Part shown: in pieces, positions 54,583 to 63,012 of the stretch
Layout of the letters: the number at the start of each line of letters is the position of its first letter
How positions within the stretch are numbered: the stretch's first letter is position 1
Assembly (NCBI GenBank): GCA_040507225.1
Contig: JBEVVG010000001.1
Coordinates: 496,001 to 560,000 of the forward strand
DNA length: 64,000 bases
Direction of reading: 5' to 3'
Source: Thiodiazotropha sp040507225
GTDB lineage: Bacteria; Pseudomonadota; Gammaproteobacteria; Chromatiales; Chromatiaceae
The notes under the pieces: generated by a model
What the model saw: the letters and a program-made list of their open reading frames with translations, nothing else
The model's database searches: none
Told to the model about the DNA's origin: nothing
Made by a program: the position numbers and the translations under genes

Positions 54583-54900
54583 ATGAGTTTACAAAGAGCA
54601 CGCAGTGCCGAAGAGTATGTGGATTGGGTCAAACAGGCGGTCTTCGAAGTGGACGACCTGCGCGATTGCTACGATTTTCAAATGGAGGAGATGGGCCGGT
54701 ACCCGACCTTTCTGGAACCCCTGGAGCAGGGCATCAAGGCCCTGCACCAGTCGATGGTTGAAGGGGAGTATCATTTCGATCGTGAAGATCTGCCCTTCAT
54801 GGCATTGGTGGAACGTCATGGTGAAGACATTCCGTTTGCGATTCTTCTCAGGCAGATCAATGAAACCCATCGCAAGGGCATCGATGTCGATGCCGAGTAA
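54583..54900 (+). CDS. Small protein of unknown function
   Basis: A 105-residue acidic cytoplasmic protein (MSLQRARSAEEYVDWVKQAV, then MEEMGRYPTFLEPLEQG and FMALVERHGEDIPFAILLRQ). It is mostly helical with no signal peptide or membrane segment. Codon use and spacing (22 bp after prmB, 57 bp before hemN) say it is a real gene in that operon. I do not recognise the family. Confidence 0.75.
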   Translation: MSLQRARSAEEYVDWVKQAVFEVDDLRDCYDFQMEEMGRYPTFLEPLEQGIKALHQSMVEGEYHFDREDLPFMALVERHGEDIPFAILLRQINETHRKGIDVDAE

Positions 54901-54957
54901 TGCATCCTCAGCCCTGGCTTGTCTCATCCCCGACGCCCAAGCGGAATCAAGGTGACT

Positions 54958-56343
54958 ATGGACCATTCGACCTTATTTGACCTCGCTCTGATCGCCAAGT
55001 ACGACCAGAGCGGCCCCAGATACACCTCCTATCCCACCGCGGTGCAGTTTCATGACGGTTTCGGAGAGGATGAGTATCGGCGCATCGCCCGTGAAAGCAA
55101 CCAAAGCGGCAGTCCGTTGTCGCTGTATTTCCACATTCCGTTTTGCGATACGGTCTGTTTCTACTGCGCCTGCAACAAGGTGGCCACCAAAGACCGGGGC
55201 ATGGCCTCAGACTACCTGGCCCGGGTGTACGAGGAGCTCAGGATGCAGTCGGAGCTGTTCGACCGTTCCCGGGTGGTGACCCAGTTGCATTGGGGCGGTG
55301 GAACGCCCACCTTCATCAGTCATGACGAGATGCGGGAACTGGTCGGCAAAACCCGGCAGTATTTCAATCTTCTGGATGACGACAGCGGTGAGTATTCGAT
55401 CGAAATCGACCCGCGGGAGGCCCAGGGAGACACCATCAAGCTGCTGCGGGAACTGGGATTCAACCGCATGAGTCTGGGGGTTCAGGATTTCGAGCCGGCG
55501 GTGCAAAAGGCGGTCAACAGGATTCAGAGCAAACGCGAGACCCTGCAGGTTCTGCAAGCGGCCCGGGACGAGGGTTTTCGTTCCATCAGTATCGATCTGA
55601 TTTACGGTCTGCCGTTTCAGACCCTGGAGAGTTTCTCCGCCACCCTTGATCAGATCCTGGAGGTCGACCCGGATCGTCTCTCGGTATTCAACTATGCCCA
55701 CCTTCCCGAGCGTTTCAAGCCACAGCGGCGTATCGACGAAAAGGAGCTGCCGCCGCCCCAGGAGAAGCTCGACATCCTGCAGATGACCATCGACAAGCTT
55801 TCCAGCGCCGGCTACGTCTACATCGGCATGGATCATTTTGCCAAACCCAACGACGAACTGGTGCGGGCACAGGAGGACGGGACCCTGTATCGCAACTTCC
55901 AGGGTTACTCCACGCATTCGGATTGTGACCTGATTGGTCTTGGGGCGACCTCCATCGGCATGGTCGGGCCCAGTTATGCGCAGAACATGCGCAGTCTGGA
56001 TGAGTACTACCAGCGTATCGATGCCGGTCGACTGGCCGTGTTCCGCGGTGTGGAACTGAATCGGGACGATCTGATCCGCAGGGACGTGATCACCCGCTTG
56101 ATCTGCCACTACAGTCTTACCATGAGTGATGTGGAAAAGACCTGGAATATGAGTTTCAGCGACTATTTTGCGACAGAACTTAAGCGTCTGCAGGAGATGC
56201 AGGCGGATGGTTTGCTGAGCGTTGATGCGGACCGTATCGAGGTGCAGCCGAGAGGACGTCTGCTGATCCGCAACATCTGCATGCAGTTCGACCACTATCT
56301 CGGCAGTGCCGCCTCACAGGGTAGTTTCTCCAAGGTGATCTGA
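54958..56343 (+). CDS. hemN: HemN, oxygen-independent coproporphyrinogen III oxidase
   Basis: A 461-residue radical SAM enzyme that decarboxylates coproporphyrinogen III to protoporphyrinogen IX without oxygen, used under microaerobic or anaerobic growth. The cluster motif CDTVCFYCAC gives C63, C67, C70 and C72, matching E. coli HemN. GGGTPTF and LGATSIG are intact. The ATG at 54958 follows AAGGTGA; the frame is open a little upstream. FNR control is common for hemN, but I see no clear box. Confidence 0.94.
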   Translation: MDHSTLFDLALIAKYDQSGPRYTSYPTAVQFHDGFGEDEYRRIARESNQSGSPLSLYFHIPFCDTVCFYCACNKVATKDRGMASDYLARVYEELRMQSELFDRSRVVTQLHWGGGTPTFISHDEMRELVGKTRQYFNLLDDDSGEYSIEIDPREAQGDTIKLLRELGFNRMSLGVQDFEPAVQKAVNRIQSKRETLQVLQAARDEGFRSISIDLIYGLPFQTLESFSATLDQILEVDPDRLSVFNYAHLPERFKPQRRIDEKELPPPQEKLDILQMTIDKLSSAGYVYIGMDHFAKPNDELVRAQEDGTLYRNFQGYSTHSDCDLIGLGATSIGMVGPSYAQNMRSLDEYYQRIDAGRLAVFRGVELNRDDLIRRDVITRLICHYSLTMSDVEKTWNMSFSDYFATELKRLQEMQADGLLSVDADRIEVQPRGRLLIRNICMQFDHYLGSAASQGSFSKVI

Positions 56344-56387
56344 GTCGGATCTTCAGGCCTGGCGGCGTCGCTGACTCCGTGCTCCAG

Positions 56388-56411
56388 CCGCATCTCTGAC
56401 GGCAGATGCGG
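56388..56411. terminator. Bidirectional hairpin between hemN and the lipoprotein gene
   Basis: CCGCATCT (56388-56395) and AGATGCGG (56404-56411), 8-nt loop. It lies 44 nt after hemN and 2 nt before the convergent lipoprotein stop, so it may serve both transcripts. Confidence 0.5.
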
Positions 56412-56413
56412 TG

Positions 56414-56755
56414 CTACTCGGCTTTCAGTGCCTGGATCGCCTTTCTGTTGCCCTGGGCCGCGGCCAGCTGAATCCAGTGCATGGCCTGACGGTCGCTCTT
56501 CTGCACCCCCAGTCCATGATAGAAGAGATATCCCAGGGCGTATTGGGCCTTGTCATTGCCGGCGGCGGCGAGGGGAAACAGAAGTTCGAAGACCTTCTTG
56601 TACTGTTTTGCGTTGTAGGCGATATGCGCCTCATCGAGGATTGCCTGGGTTTCGTCGAAGGCAGGATCCGGAGAGGTGGCGCAACCGGTCAGGAGTGCCA
56701 GGCAGAACAGGCTGATGATCAGGAAAGGATGTCGGGGGGTGTGGTTGAGATTCAT
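56414..56755 (-). CDS. Sel1-repeat lipoprotein
   Basis: A 113-residue lipoprotein: signal peptide with lipobox LLTGC (Cys near 25), then one or two Sel1/TPR-type helical repeats (AQYALGYLFYHGLGVQKSDR, AMHWIQLAAAQGNRKAI). It would be lipid-anchored to the outer or inner membrane on the periplasmic face. It lies 4 bp after gspF and is likely its co-transcribed accessory; a link to secretion is inferred only. Confidence 0.85.
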   Translation of the reverse strand: MNLNHTPRHPFLIISLFCLALLTGCATSPDPAFDETQAILDEAHIAYNAKQYKKVFELLFPLAAAGNDKAQYALGYLFYHGLGVQKSDRQAMHWIQLAAAQGNRKAIQALKAE

Positions 56756-56759
56756 TGTA

Positions 56760-57971
56760 TCAGCCTACCAGCTGGTTGAGGTCAAAGATGGGCAGCAGTA
56801 TCGCCAGGACGATGACCAGCACGATACCACCCATGACCAGGATGAGGATGGGTTCGAACAGCCCCTGTATGGTCGAGACCAGGGTTTCGATCTCCCGTTC
56901 CTGAATATCCGCGGACCGCTCGAGCATCCCTTCAAGGTTACCACTGGACTCTCCGCTCGCGAGCAGGCTCAGGGTCATGGGCGGAAAATACCCGGTTCGC
57001 TCCAGCGCCTGGTAGAGGCTGGAACCCTCGCGAACACGCAGGGTTGCCTCTTCCACGGCGCTGCGCATCGGCAGATTGGTCAGCACCTGGGAGGCGATAC
57101 GCATCGCGTCGAGAATCGGCACGCTACTCGCCGCCATAATGCTCAGGGTGCGGGAGAAACGTGCCGCGTTGGCGGTACGGATCAGTCGTCCGATCACTGG
57201 AATGCGTAATTGGAAGCGGTGCCACCAGCGCTTGGGGCCCGGCTTCTTCAACAGGTAACTGATGAGCACGCCGCATACCACCAGCACCAGCAGAATGATC
57301 AGCCCGTAAGCGCGGAATACATCACTGGTTTTCATCAGGGCCCGGGTGATCCAGGGCAGTTCCGCGGACATGGTTTCAAACACGCGGGTCACCTCCGGCA
57401 CGATGAAAGTGAGCAGTCCCGCGACGATGAGAATCGAAACGATAGTCAGAAGCGCCGGGTAGAAGAGGGCGAAAATCGTCTTCTGGCGCATCTGCTGGCG
57501 CTGCTCGGTGTAGTCGGCAAGGCGTTCCAGAACCACTTCCAGGTGGCCGGATTGCTCTCCCGATGCAACGGTCTTGATATAGAGTTCCGGGAAGGTCTTG
57601 GGAAATTCGCTCAGACCGTCCGCCAGGGTGCGTCCCTCAAGCACCTTGGCCCGGACCGCCAGCAGGGTCCGCTCCACATGCCGTTTGTCGGTTTGCCGGG
57701 CGGTGGTCTTGAGAACATGCTCCAGGGGCAGGCCGGAGCGCAACAGGGTTGCCAGTTGACGGGTCACCAGCGCGAGTTCCATGGCATTGATGTTGCGCTG
57801 GAAAAAACCCTTGTTACTGGTCCGGGTCTTGCCGCTGGCCGAGTCGATGGACAGGGGGGTCAGGCCGGTTTCACGCAACTGCTGGCGCACCTGCCGGGGA
57901 CTGTCGCCCTCGAGAACTCCCCGGCGTTCCTTACCGGTTGCATCCAGTGCGACATATTCGAAAGCGTCCAA
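56760..57971 (-). CDS. gspF: GspF, type II secretion inner-membrane platform protein
   Basis: A 403-residue polytopic protein with two T2SS_F repeats and three main helices (near 170-195, 220-245 and 375-395). The family start MDAFEYVALDATGKERRGVL and ATLLRSGLPLEHVL, VASGEQSGHLEVVLERLADY, LLASGESSGNLEGMLERSA are intact. The initiator must be the TTG at 57971, because this N-terminal motif is conserved. GspF couples to the GspE ATPase and pulls pseudopilins. It follows gspE by 26 bp. Confidence 0.94.
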   Translation of the reverse strand: MDAFEYVALDATGKERRGVLEGDSPRQVRQQLRETGLTPLSIDSASGKTRTSNKGFFQRNINAMELALVTRQLATLLRSGLPLEHVLKTTARQTDKRHVERTLLAVRAKVLEGRTLADGLSEFPKTFPELYIKTVASGEQSGHLEVVLERLADYTEQRQQMRQKTIFALFYPALLTIVSILIVAGLLTFIVPEVTRVFETMSAELPWITRALMKTSDVFRAYGLIILLVLVVCGVLISYLLKKPGPKRWWHRFQLRIPVIGRLIRTANAARFSRTLSIMAASSVPILDAMRIASQVLTNLPMRSAVEEATLRVREGSSLYQALERTGYFPPMTLSLLASGESSGNLEGMLERSADIQEREIETLVSTIQGLFEPILILVMGGIVLVIVLAILLPIFDLNQLVG

Positions 57972-57997
57972 GGTCAGGGCCTGTCGAAGTTCATTCG

Positions 57998-59560
57998 CTA
58001 GCCCTCTTGGGTCACGCGGATGATTTCGTCGATGGTGGTGTCGCCCTTGAGCACCCGCTTCATGCCATCCTGACGGATGCTGTCGCTGAACTGACGGGCG
58101 TGTTTGAGCATCTCAGTTTCGCCGCTGCCGCGGTGTATGAAATTGCGCAGGGTCTCATCGATGGTGATCAGCTCATAGATGCCGGTGCGTCCGCTGTAAC
58201 CATGCTGGTGGCACTCCTCACAGCCTGCCGGCGAGTAGAGTGTCACTTCGTCATCGACCAGCGGCAGGTCCATGAGATCCAGTTCCTCACGGGTTGCCTG
58301 ATACGCAACCTTGCAGTGTGGACAGAGGGTTCTGACCAGGCGTTGCGCCAGCACCCCCACCAGACTTGAAGAGAGCAGGAAGGGTTCGACGCCCATATCA
58401 CGCAGACGCGAAATACTGCCGATGGCGGTATTGGTGTGCAGGCTGGACATGACCAGGTGACCGGTCAAACTTGCCTGGACCGCGATCTGAGCGGTCTCCA
58501 GATCCCGGATCTCGCCAACCATCACCACATCCGGGTCCTGACGCAGGATGGCGCGCAGTCCCCGGGCGAAGGTGAGGTCCACCTTGTTGTTGACCTGAGT
58601 CTGGCCGATGCCGTCGAGGTAGTATTCGATCGGGTCCTCGACGGTGACGATATTGCGGCTCTGGGTGTTGAGCCGGCTCAGCGCGGCGTACAGGGTGGTG
58701 GTTTTACCCGAACCCGTGGGACCGGTAACAAGAAAGATGCCGTGGGGCCGCTTGATGATACCGGGGTCGATCTGTTTCAGCAGATCCTTGGACATGCCCA
58801 GGTGTTCCAGGTCCAGGCGTCCCGCCTGCTTGTCGAGCAGACGCAACACCACCCGCTCACCGTAACTTGAGGGCAGGGTGGAGACACGCACGTCCACCGG
58901 CCGGTTGCCGACCTTGAGGGAGATGCGTCCATCCTGGGGAATCCGCTTCTCGGCGATATCCAGTTGCGCCATGACCTTGATCCTGGATACCAGGAAGGAG
59001 GCCACGTTACGCGGCGGGGTCAGGACCTCGCGGAGTACACCGTCTACCCGGAAACGCACCACCAGGCGGCTCTCGTAGGGTTCGATGTGAATATCCGAAG
59101 CCTTCTCCTTGATCGCCTCGGTGAACAGCGCATTGATCAGTCGAATGATCGGCGCATCGTCGTCGCTGTCGAGCAGATCCTCGGGTTGATTCAGGGCCTG
59201 TGCGGCATGATCCAGGTCGATGTCCTCGCCCATCGTCTCCATGATCTGGCTCGACTGCTTGCTACCTGTTTCGTAGATCAGAGAGAGCTGTTTTTCAAGA
59301 CTCTCCTCATCGATCTGCCGGTATACCAGGGGGTGGCCCAGGAGACGCCGGATTTCGCTCAGGGCATTCAGGGAGATCCCCGGTTTGTGCAGCAGTTGCA
59401 GATCCCCGGATTGCTCGTCACGCACCACCACGGCACCGTGACGGCGGGCGAATGTGTAGGGCAGTTGCGGTGATGGCGATGCATCCATCTCGACCGCATT
59501 GAGGAGTTCTGAGGCGGCCTCCTCGGCAGTGGTTTGCAGTTCGGATGTCTGGTCTACCAT
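57998..59560 (-). CDS. gspE: GspE, type II secretion ATPase
   Basis: A 520-residue hexameric ATPase of the secretion platform. Walker A GPTGSGKTT, Asp box, Walker B region LRQDPDVVMVGEIRDLETA and His box (SSLHTNTA) are present. A tetracysteine zinc motif (CPHC and CEEC) lies in the C-terminal half, a GspE feature distinguishing it from PilT/PilB. The N-terminal domain (T2SSE_N type) binds GspL. The ATG at 59560 gives the normal size. It follows gspD by 16 bp. Confidence 0.94.
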   Translation of the reverse strand: MVDQTSELQTTAEEAASELLNAVEMDASPSPQLPYTFARRHGAVVVRDEQSGDLQLLHKPGISLNALSEIRRLLGHPLVYRQIDEESLEKQLSLIYETGSKQSSQIMETMGEDIDLDHAAQALNQPEDLLDSDDDAPIIRLINALFTEAIKEKASDIHIEPYESRLVVRFRVDGVLREVLTPPRNVASFLVSRIKVMAQLDIAEKRIPQDGRISLKVGNRPVDVRVSTLPSSYGERVVLRLLDKQAGRLDLEHLGMSKDLLKQIDPGIIKRPHGIFLVTGPTGSGKTTTLYAALSRLNTQSRNIVTVEDPIEYYLDGIGQTQVNNKVDLTFARGLRAILRQDPDVVMVGEIRDLETAQIAVQASLTGHLVMSSLHTNTAIGSISRLRDMGVEPFLLSSSLVGVLAQRLVRTLCPHCKVAYQATREELDLMDLPLVDDEVTLYSPAGCEECHQHGYSGRTGIYELITIDETLRNFIHRGSGETEMLKHARQFSDSIRQDGMKRVLKGDTTIDEIIRVTQEG

Positions 59561-59576
59561 GTTCCCGGCTGCCTGA

Positions 59577-61586
59577 TCAGAGTTCCGTTTTCGGGGCGGC
59601 ATCGTCAAACGGGGGGGCGAGTTCACCGAAGCGCGGTGGCAGCACCGGCGTTTCCTCGTCATCCATCAGTTTGACTCCGTCCTGCTTCATCTTCATTTGT
59701 TCGGCGCGGAAATAGTTGTACTTGTCGCCGGCAATCTGGGTGTTGATGGCGGCATCACGCAGCACTACCGGGCGCAGAAATACCATCAGGTTGCGTTTTA
59801 CCTTGGTGGTCGTATTCGCCCGGAACAGCGCGCCGAGGAGTGGAATGTCGCCCAACAGGGGTACCTTGTCCTCGGTCTGTTGCAAGTCCTCCTGTAGCAG
59901 GCCGCCGAGTACGATGGTCTTGCCGTCCTCCACCATGACCACGGTCTTGATGGTGCGTTTCTTGGTGACGATGTCACTGGTGCCGAGACTCGCGGCCTTG
60001 TCGATACTGGAGATCTCCTGCTCGATCTCGAGTTGGATGGAGTTGCCTTCATTGATCTGCGGTTTCACCTTCAGGGTCAGTCCCACGTCCTCACGCTGAA
60101 CGGTCTGGAAGGGATTGACGCTGCTGCTGGTGCCGCCACTGTCGGTATAGGAGCCGGTGATGAAGGGCACGTTCTGGCCGATCACGATTTCCGCCTCCTG
60201 GTTGTCCAGGGTGGTCAGGCTGGGCGTTGACAGGATATTGCTCGAGGTGTCGCTCTCCAGAGCCTGGATGAGGGCGGCGAAATTGATCCGGTCGCTGTCG
60301 AAACGGCCCAGGCCGATGGAGGTTCCCGCGCCCAGGGCGACCGCTCCGGTGCCCAGGTAGGTGTTGGCGACGTCGGTGATGGAGGGTGTTCCCAGGTTGA
60401 TGACGCCCACCGGACCGGTGCCGTCCGGGGTGCCGTCCACGACCCACTGTACGCCGAGTTTCTTGGCCTTGTCGTAAGAGACTTCCGCGATAATCGCCTC
60501 CACCAGTACCTGAGCGCGGCGGATATCGAGTTTTCGGATAATCGCCTGCAGCGAACGGAACACATCGGGAGGCGCGGTGATGATCAGGGCATTCGCGGCC
60601 TCGTCGGCCTGAATGTTCACCGGTTGTTTGGGTTTGCCCTTGGCCGCCGTACCCGCGGCGCCGGAGGCGGTCTCATCGATGTTCTCGCCCACACCGGTGA
60701 GCACGTTCACCAGATCCACCGCATTGGCATACTTCAGGTAGACCACCTGGGCATTGCCTTCATTGTCGAACGGGGTGTCCAGGTGTTCTATGACCACGCG
60801 GGCGCGTAGACGCGCAGTTGGGTCTCCGCTGATCAGCACACTGTTGGTGCGTTCATCGGCGACCAGTTTGGTGGAATTGGTGCCGCCGGCGGCCTTGCTC
60901 GGGGGATCCAGACTCTCAAGAATCCGCACCACCTCCGCCGCCGAGGCGTGCTGCAGGGTCACCACCTCGATGGAACTGTCGCTGACGGTGTCGATCTGCT
61001 CGATGATCTTCATCACCCGGTCTACATTGCGGCGCCGGTCGGAAACGATGAGCACATTGGTGTCGGGATAAGCGGCGAGATGGCCTTCCTGAGGAATCAG
61101 GGGGCGCAGGATCGGTACCAGTTGTGCCGAGGCCACATTCTTGACCTGGATGATCCGGGTCACGATCTGATCCCCAGGGAGTTCCCCGGGAGCGTCGATG
61201 GTGGGGATTCCGCCCTGTTTCGCTTTCACGTCGGGTACGATCTTGATCACGTCACCGCTGGGGATGGTGGAAAAACCGTGGACTTCGAGAATCGACAGGA
61301 AAACCTCGTAGAACTCATCGCTGTCCATGGGGTGCGCGGAGATGACCGTGACCTTGCCTTTGACCCGGGGGTCGATGACGAAGTTCTTCCCGGTGTGTTC
61401 CGATACAGTCTTGATCAGCGCTTCGATATCCGCATTGTTCAGGTTCAGGGTGATCTGCTCCGCCAGCAGATTCGTCGCAACCAGCAGATTCAGCAGCAGC
61501 AGGCTGATAATCACGCGCCGCAGACCGGTTCTGCGGGACGGCCTGGTATCCGGTTGTTTGCTGAAAGGGATGAGCTGTTTAATCAT
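59577..61586 (-). CDS. gspD: GspD, type II secretion secretin
   Basis: A 669-residue outer-membrane secretin. After a signal peptide (helix VIISLLLLNLLVATNLLA) come the N0 domain (about 45-115), N1-N3 repeats (about 125-350) and the secretin core with the VPLLGDIPLLGALFR signature and KVKRNLMVFLRPVVL. It forms the export channel. No lipobox; a pilotin would be needed from elsewhere. The ATG at 61586 follows a TTG 9 nt upstream. The 182-bp gap to gspN is AT-rich and may contain a second promoter. Confidence 0.95.
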   Translation of the reverse strand: MIKQLIPFSKQPDTRPSRRTGLRRVIISLLLLNLLVATNLLAEQITLNLNNADIEALIKTVSEHTGKNFVIDPRVKGKVTVISAHPMDSDEFYEVFLSILEVHGFSTIPSGDVIKIVPDVKAKQGGIPTIDAPGELPGDQIVTRIIQVKNVASAQLVPILRPLIPQEGHLAAYPDTNVLIVSDRRRNVDRVMKIIEQIDTVSDSSIEVVTLQHASAAEVVRILESLDPPSKAAGGTNSTKLVADERTNSVLISGDPTARLRARVVIEHLDTPFDNEGNAQVVYLKYANAVDLVNVLTGVGENIDETASGAAGTAAKGKPKQPVNIQADEAANALIITAPPDVFRSLQAIIRKLDIRRAQVLVEAIIAEVSYDKAKKLGVQWVVDGTPDGTGPVGVINLGTPSITDVANTYLGTGAVALGAGTSIGLGRFDSDRINFAALIQALESDTSSNILSTPSLTTLDNQEAEIVIGQNVPFITGSYTDSGGTSSSVNPFQTVQREDVGLTLKVKPQINEGNSIQLEIEQEISSIDKAASLGTSDIVTKKRTIKTVVMVEDGKTIVLGGLLQEDLQQTEDKVPLLGDIPLLGALFRANTTTKVKRNLMVFLRPVVLRDAAINTQIAGDKYNYFRAEQMKMKQDGVKLMDDEETPVLPPRFGELAPPFDDAAPKTEL

Positions 61587-61768
61587 GGCCGTCAATGCCT
61601 CCCGCCAGGCACATTGGATGGCGAGTCGCGATCCGCGGGTTCCGAATCCTGTCCGAAAGCGGATGTTTGAGGTGAAATTCTTTGTCCATCATTGGGTTAT
61701 ATCGATAATATAATGTATTCCATAATAGCAGATGATAGCGCAATGGCCCATGCTGCGATAGCGGAAGC

Positions 61769-62524
61769 TCAAAGCCTGTCACGAAAGATCACCTGAAAGC
61801 TTCCGTCCGGCTGGCGTTTGCTGAAAGCACCCAGGGCTTTGCCCAGATTGGGATCGGATTCCGCACCGGGTTTGATATGTCCGTTGACCTGGAAGTTTCC
61901 GTCCGAAGCGAGACGGAATTCACCCTCCACGCCGGTCGGTCCACCCATGTCATTGACCTGAATCGTCAATTGTCCATCCGGGTCTGTGGTTACTTCGGCC
62001 TGCAGGTCACCGACCTTGAGGGGAAAAGGACGTGTGAACACGGCGCTGCGCCACTCCATTCGGCCCTCGGCTCCGGTCAGACGTTCACCCTCCAGCATGA
62101 TGTCGGTTTCCTCCAGCGAGAATTGCCCGCCGACCCCGATTTGCGCCAGATCCATCAGCGGCGGTACCAGCTCCGCAGGAAGCGTTCCATGGATTCCCTC
62201 GATCCGGGTGTCGCCAAATCCCACGCTCAGGGTACCCTGCAGGGACTGACCGAGATGAGTCAGTTGCACATCGAACCCCAGGCGGCCGAACAACAGCCGG
62301 GTAGGGGCGAAATTCCAGCTCAGTTTGTCCAGTGGAACCTGGCGAATGCTGAGCGCCTCCATCCTGCCGTCCCACAGGCTGCCTTTGATTCGGCCGTAGG
62401 TGAAGGGCAGGCGGGGGGCATCCCCTGCGAACCAGCCCATCACATGCTGGGCGGGCAGGTTGATCAGGAGGAACACCAGGTAGGCGCCGAGGCCGACAAG
62501 GGTGAGTTTCCAGGCGCGTGTCAT
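61769..62524 (-). CDS. gspN: GspN, type II secretion protein N
   Basis: A 251-residue inner-membrane-anchored periplasmic protein: one N-terminal helix (KLTLVGLGAYLVFLLINLPA), then the GspN domain (HVMGWFAGDAPRL, GSLWDGRMEALSI, a beta-rich body). GspN is optional in many T2SS; its role is poorly defined. The start overlaps the gspM stop by 1 nt. GspC, which can fill a similar place, is not seen in this window. Confidence 0.88.
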   Translation of the reverse strand: MTRAWKLTLVGLGAYLVFLLINLPAQHVMGWFAGDAPRLPFTYGRIKGSLWDGRMEALSIRQVPLDKLSWNFAPTRLLFGRLGFDVQLTHLGQSLQGTLSVGFGDTRIEGIHGTLPAELVPPLMDLAQIGVGGQFSLEETDIMLEGERLTGAEGRMEWRSAVFTRPFPLKVGDLQAEVTTDPDGQLTIQVNDMGGPTGVEGEFRLASDGNFQVNGHIKPGAESDPNLGKALGAFSKRQPDGSFQVIFRDRL

Positions 62525-63012
62525 CACTCGCCTCCCCGTTGCACCACGACCCGGGCATTCACCAGGCCGGGTCCATCCTGACGGTCGATATTCAGGGACT
62601 CGATCTCAAGACCATGCTCCTCGGTCAACTGGCCCAGCCAGCGGATCAGGATATCGAAGGGCGCCTGTTCGATCCAAAGCTGCACGGCCTTGTCACCCTG
62701 CGGCTTGATTCGTTCGATCTGCTCGCGCATGCGGATGGTTTTGGCGGTTCTGTCCACCAGGGTCAGAAGGGCCTCGTTGGAGACCTTGCGCGAACCACCC
62801 TGACGGGCGCGCATGCGCTGCACCAGGCCGACATTGTCCTGCATCCACTGCAGGGTTGCGGTCTGGCTTTCCACGCGCTGCGCCTGTTTCTCCAGGTCCC
62901 GGGTGAACGGGAGCCAGAACACCAGGTAGACAAGCAGGATCAGTACCGCGGCAGCGCCGAGAATCATGGCCAGGTGTTCCTGCTGGGTCTTGCTTTGCCA
63001 CCACTGCTTCAT
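62524..63012 (-). CDS. gspM: GspM, type II secretion protein M
   Basis: A 162-residue bitopic inner-membrane protein: a short cytoplasmic start, a helix (AMILGAAAVLILLVYLVFWL, about 15-34) and a periplasmic ferredoxin-like domain. The pattern WWQSKTQQEHLAMI followed by a coiled stretch is typical. It pairs with GspL. The start overlaps the gspL stop by 4 nt (ATGA), indicating coupling. Confidence 0.9.
   Translation of the reverse strand: MKQWWQSKTQQEHLAMILGAAAVLILLVYLVFWLPFTRDLEKQAQRVESQTATLQWMQDNVGLVQRMRARQGGSRKVSNEALLTLVDRTAKTIRMREQIERIKPQGDKAVQLWIEQAPFDILIRWLGQLTEEHGLEIESLNIDRQDGPGLVNARVVVQRGGE

Noticed and set aside
55207..56295. 362-codon minus-strand frame opposite hemN
   Set aside because: Antisense shadow of hemN with no recognisable motif.
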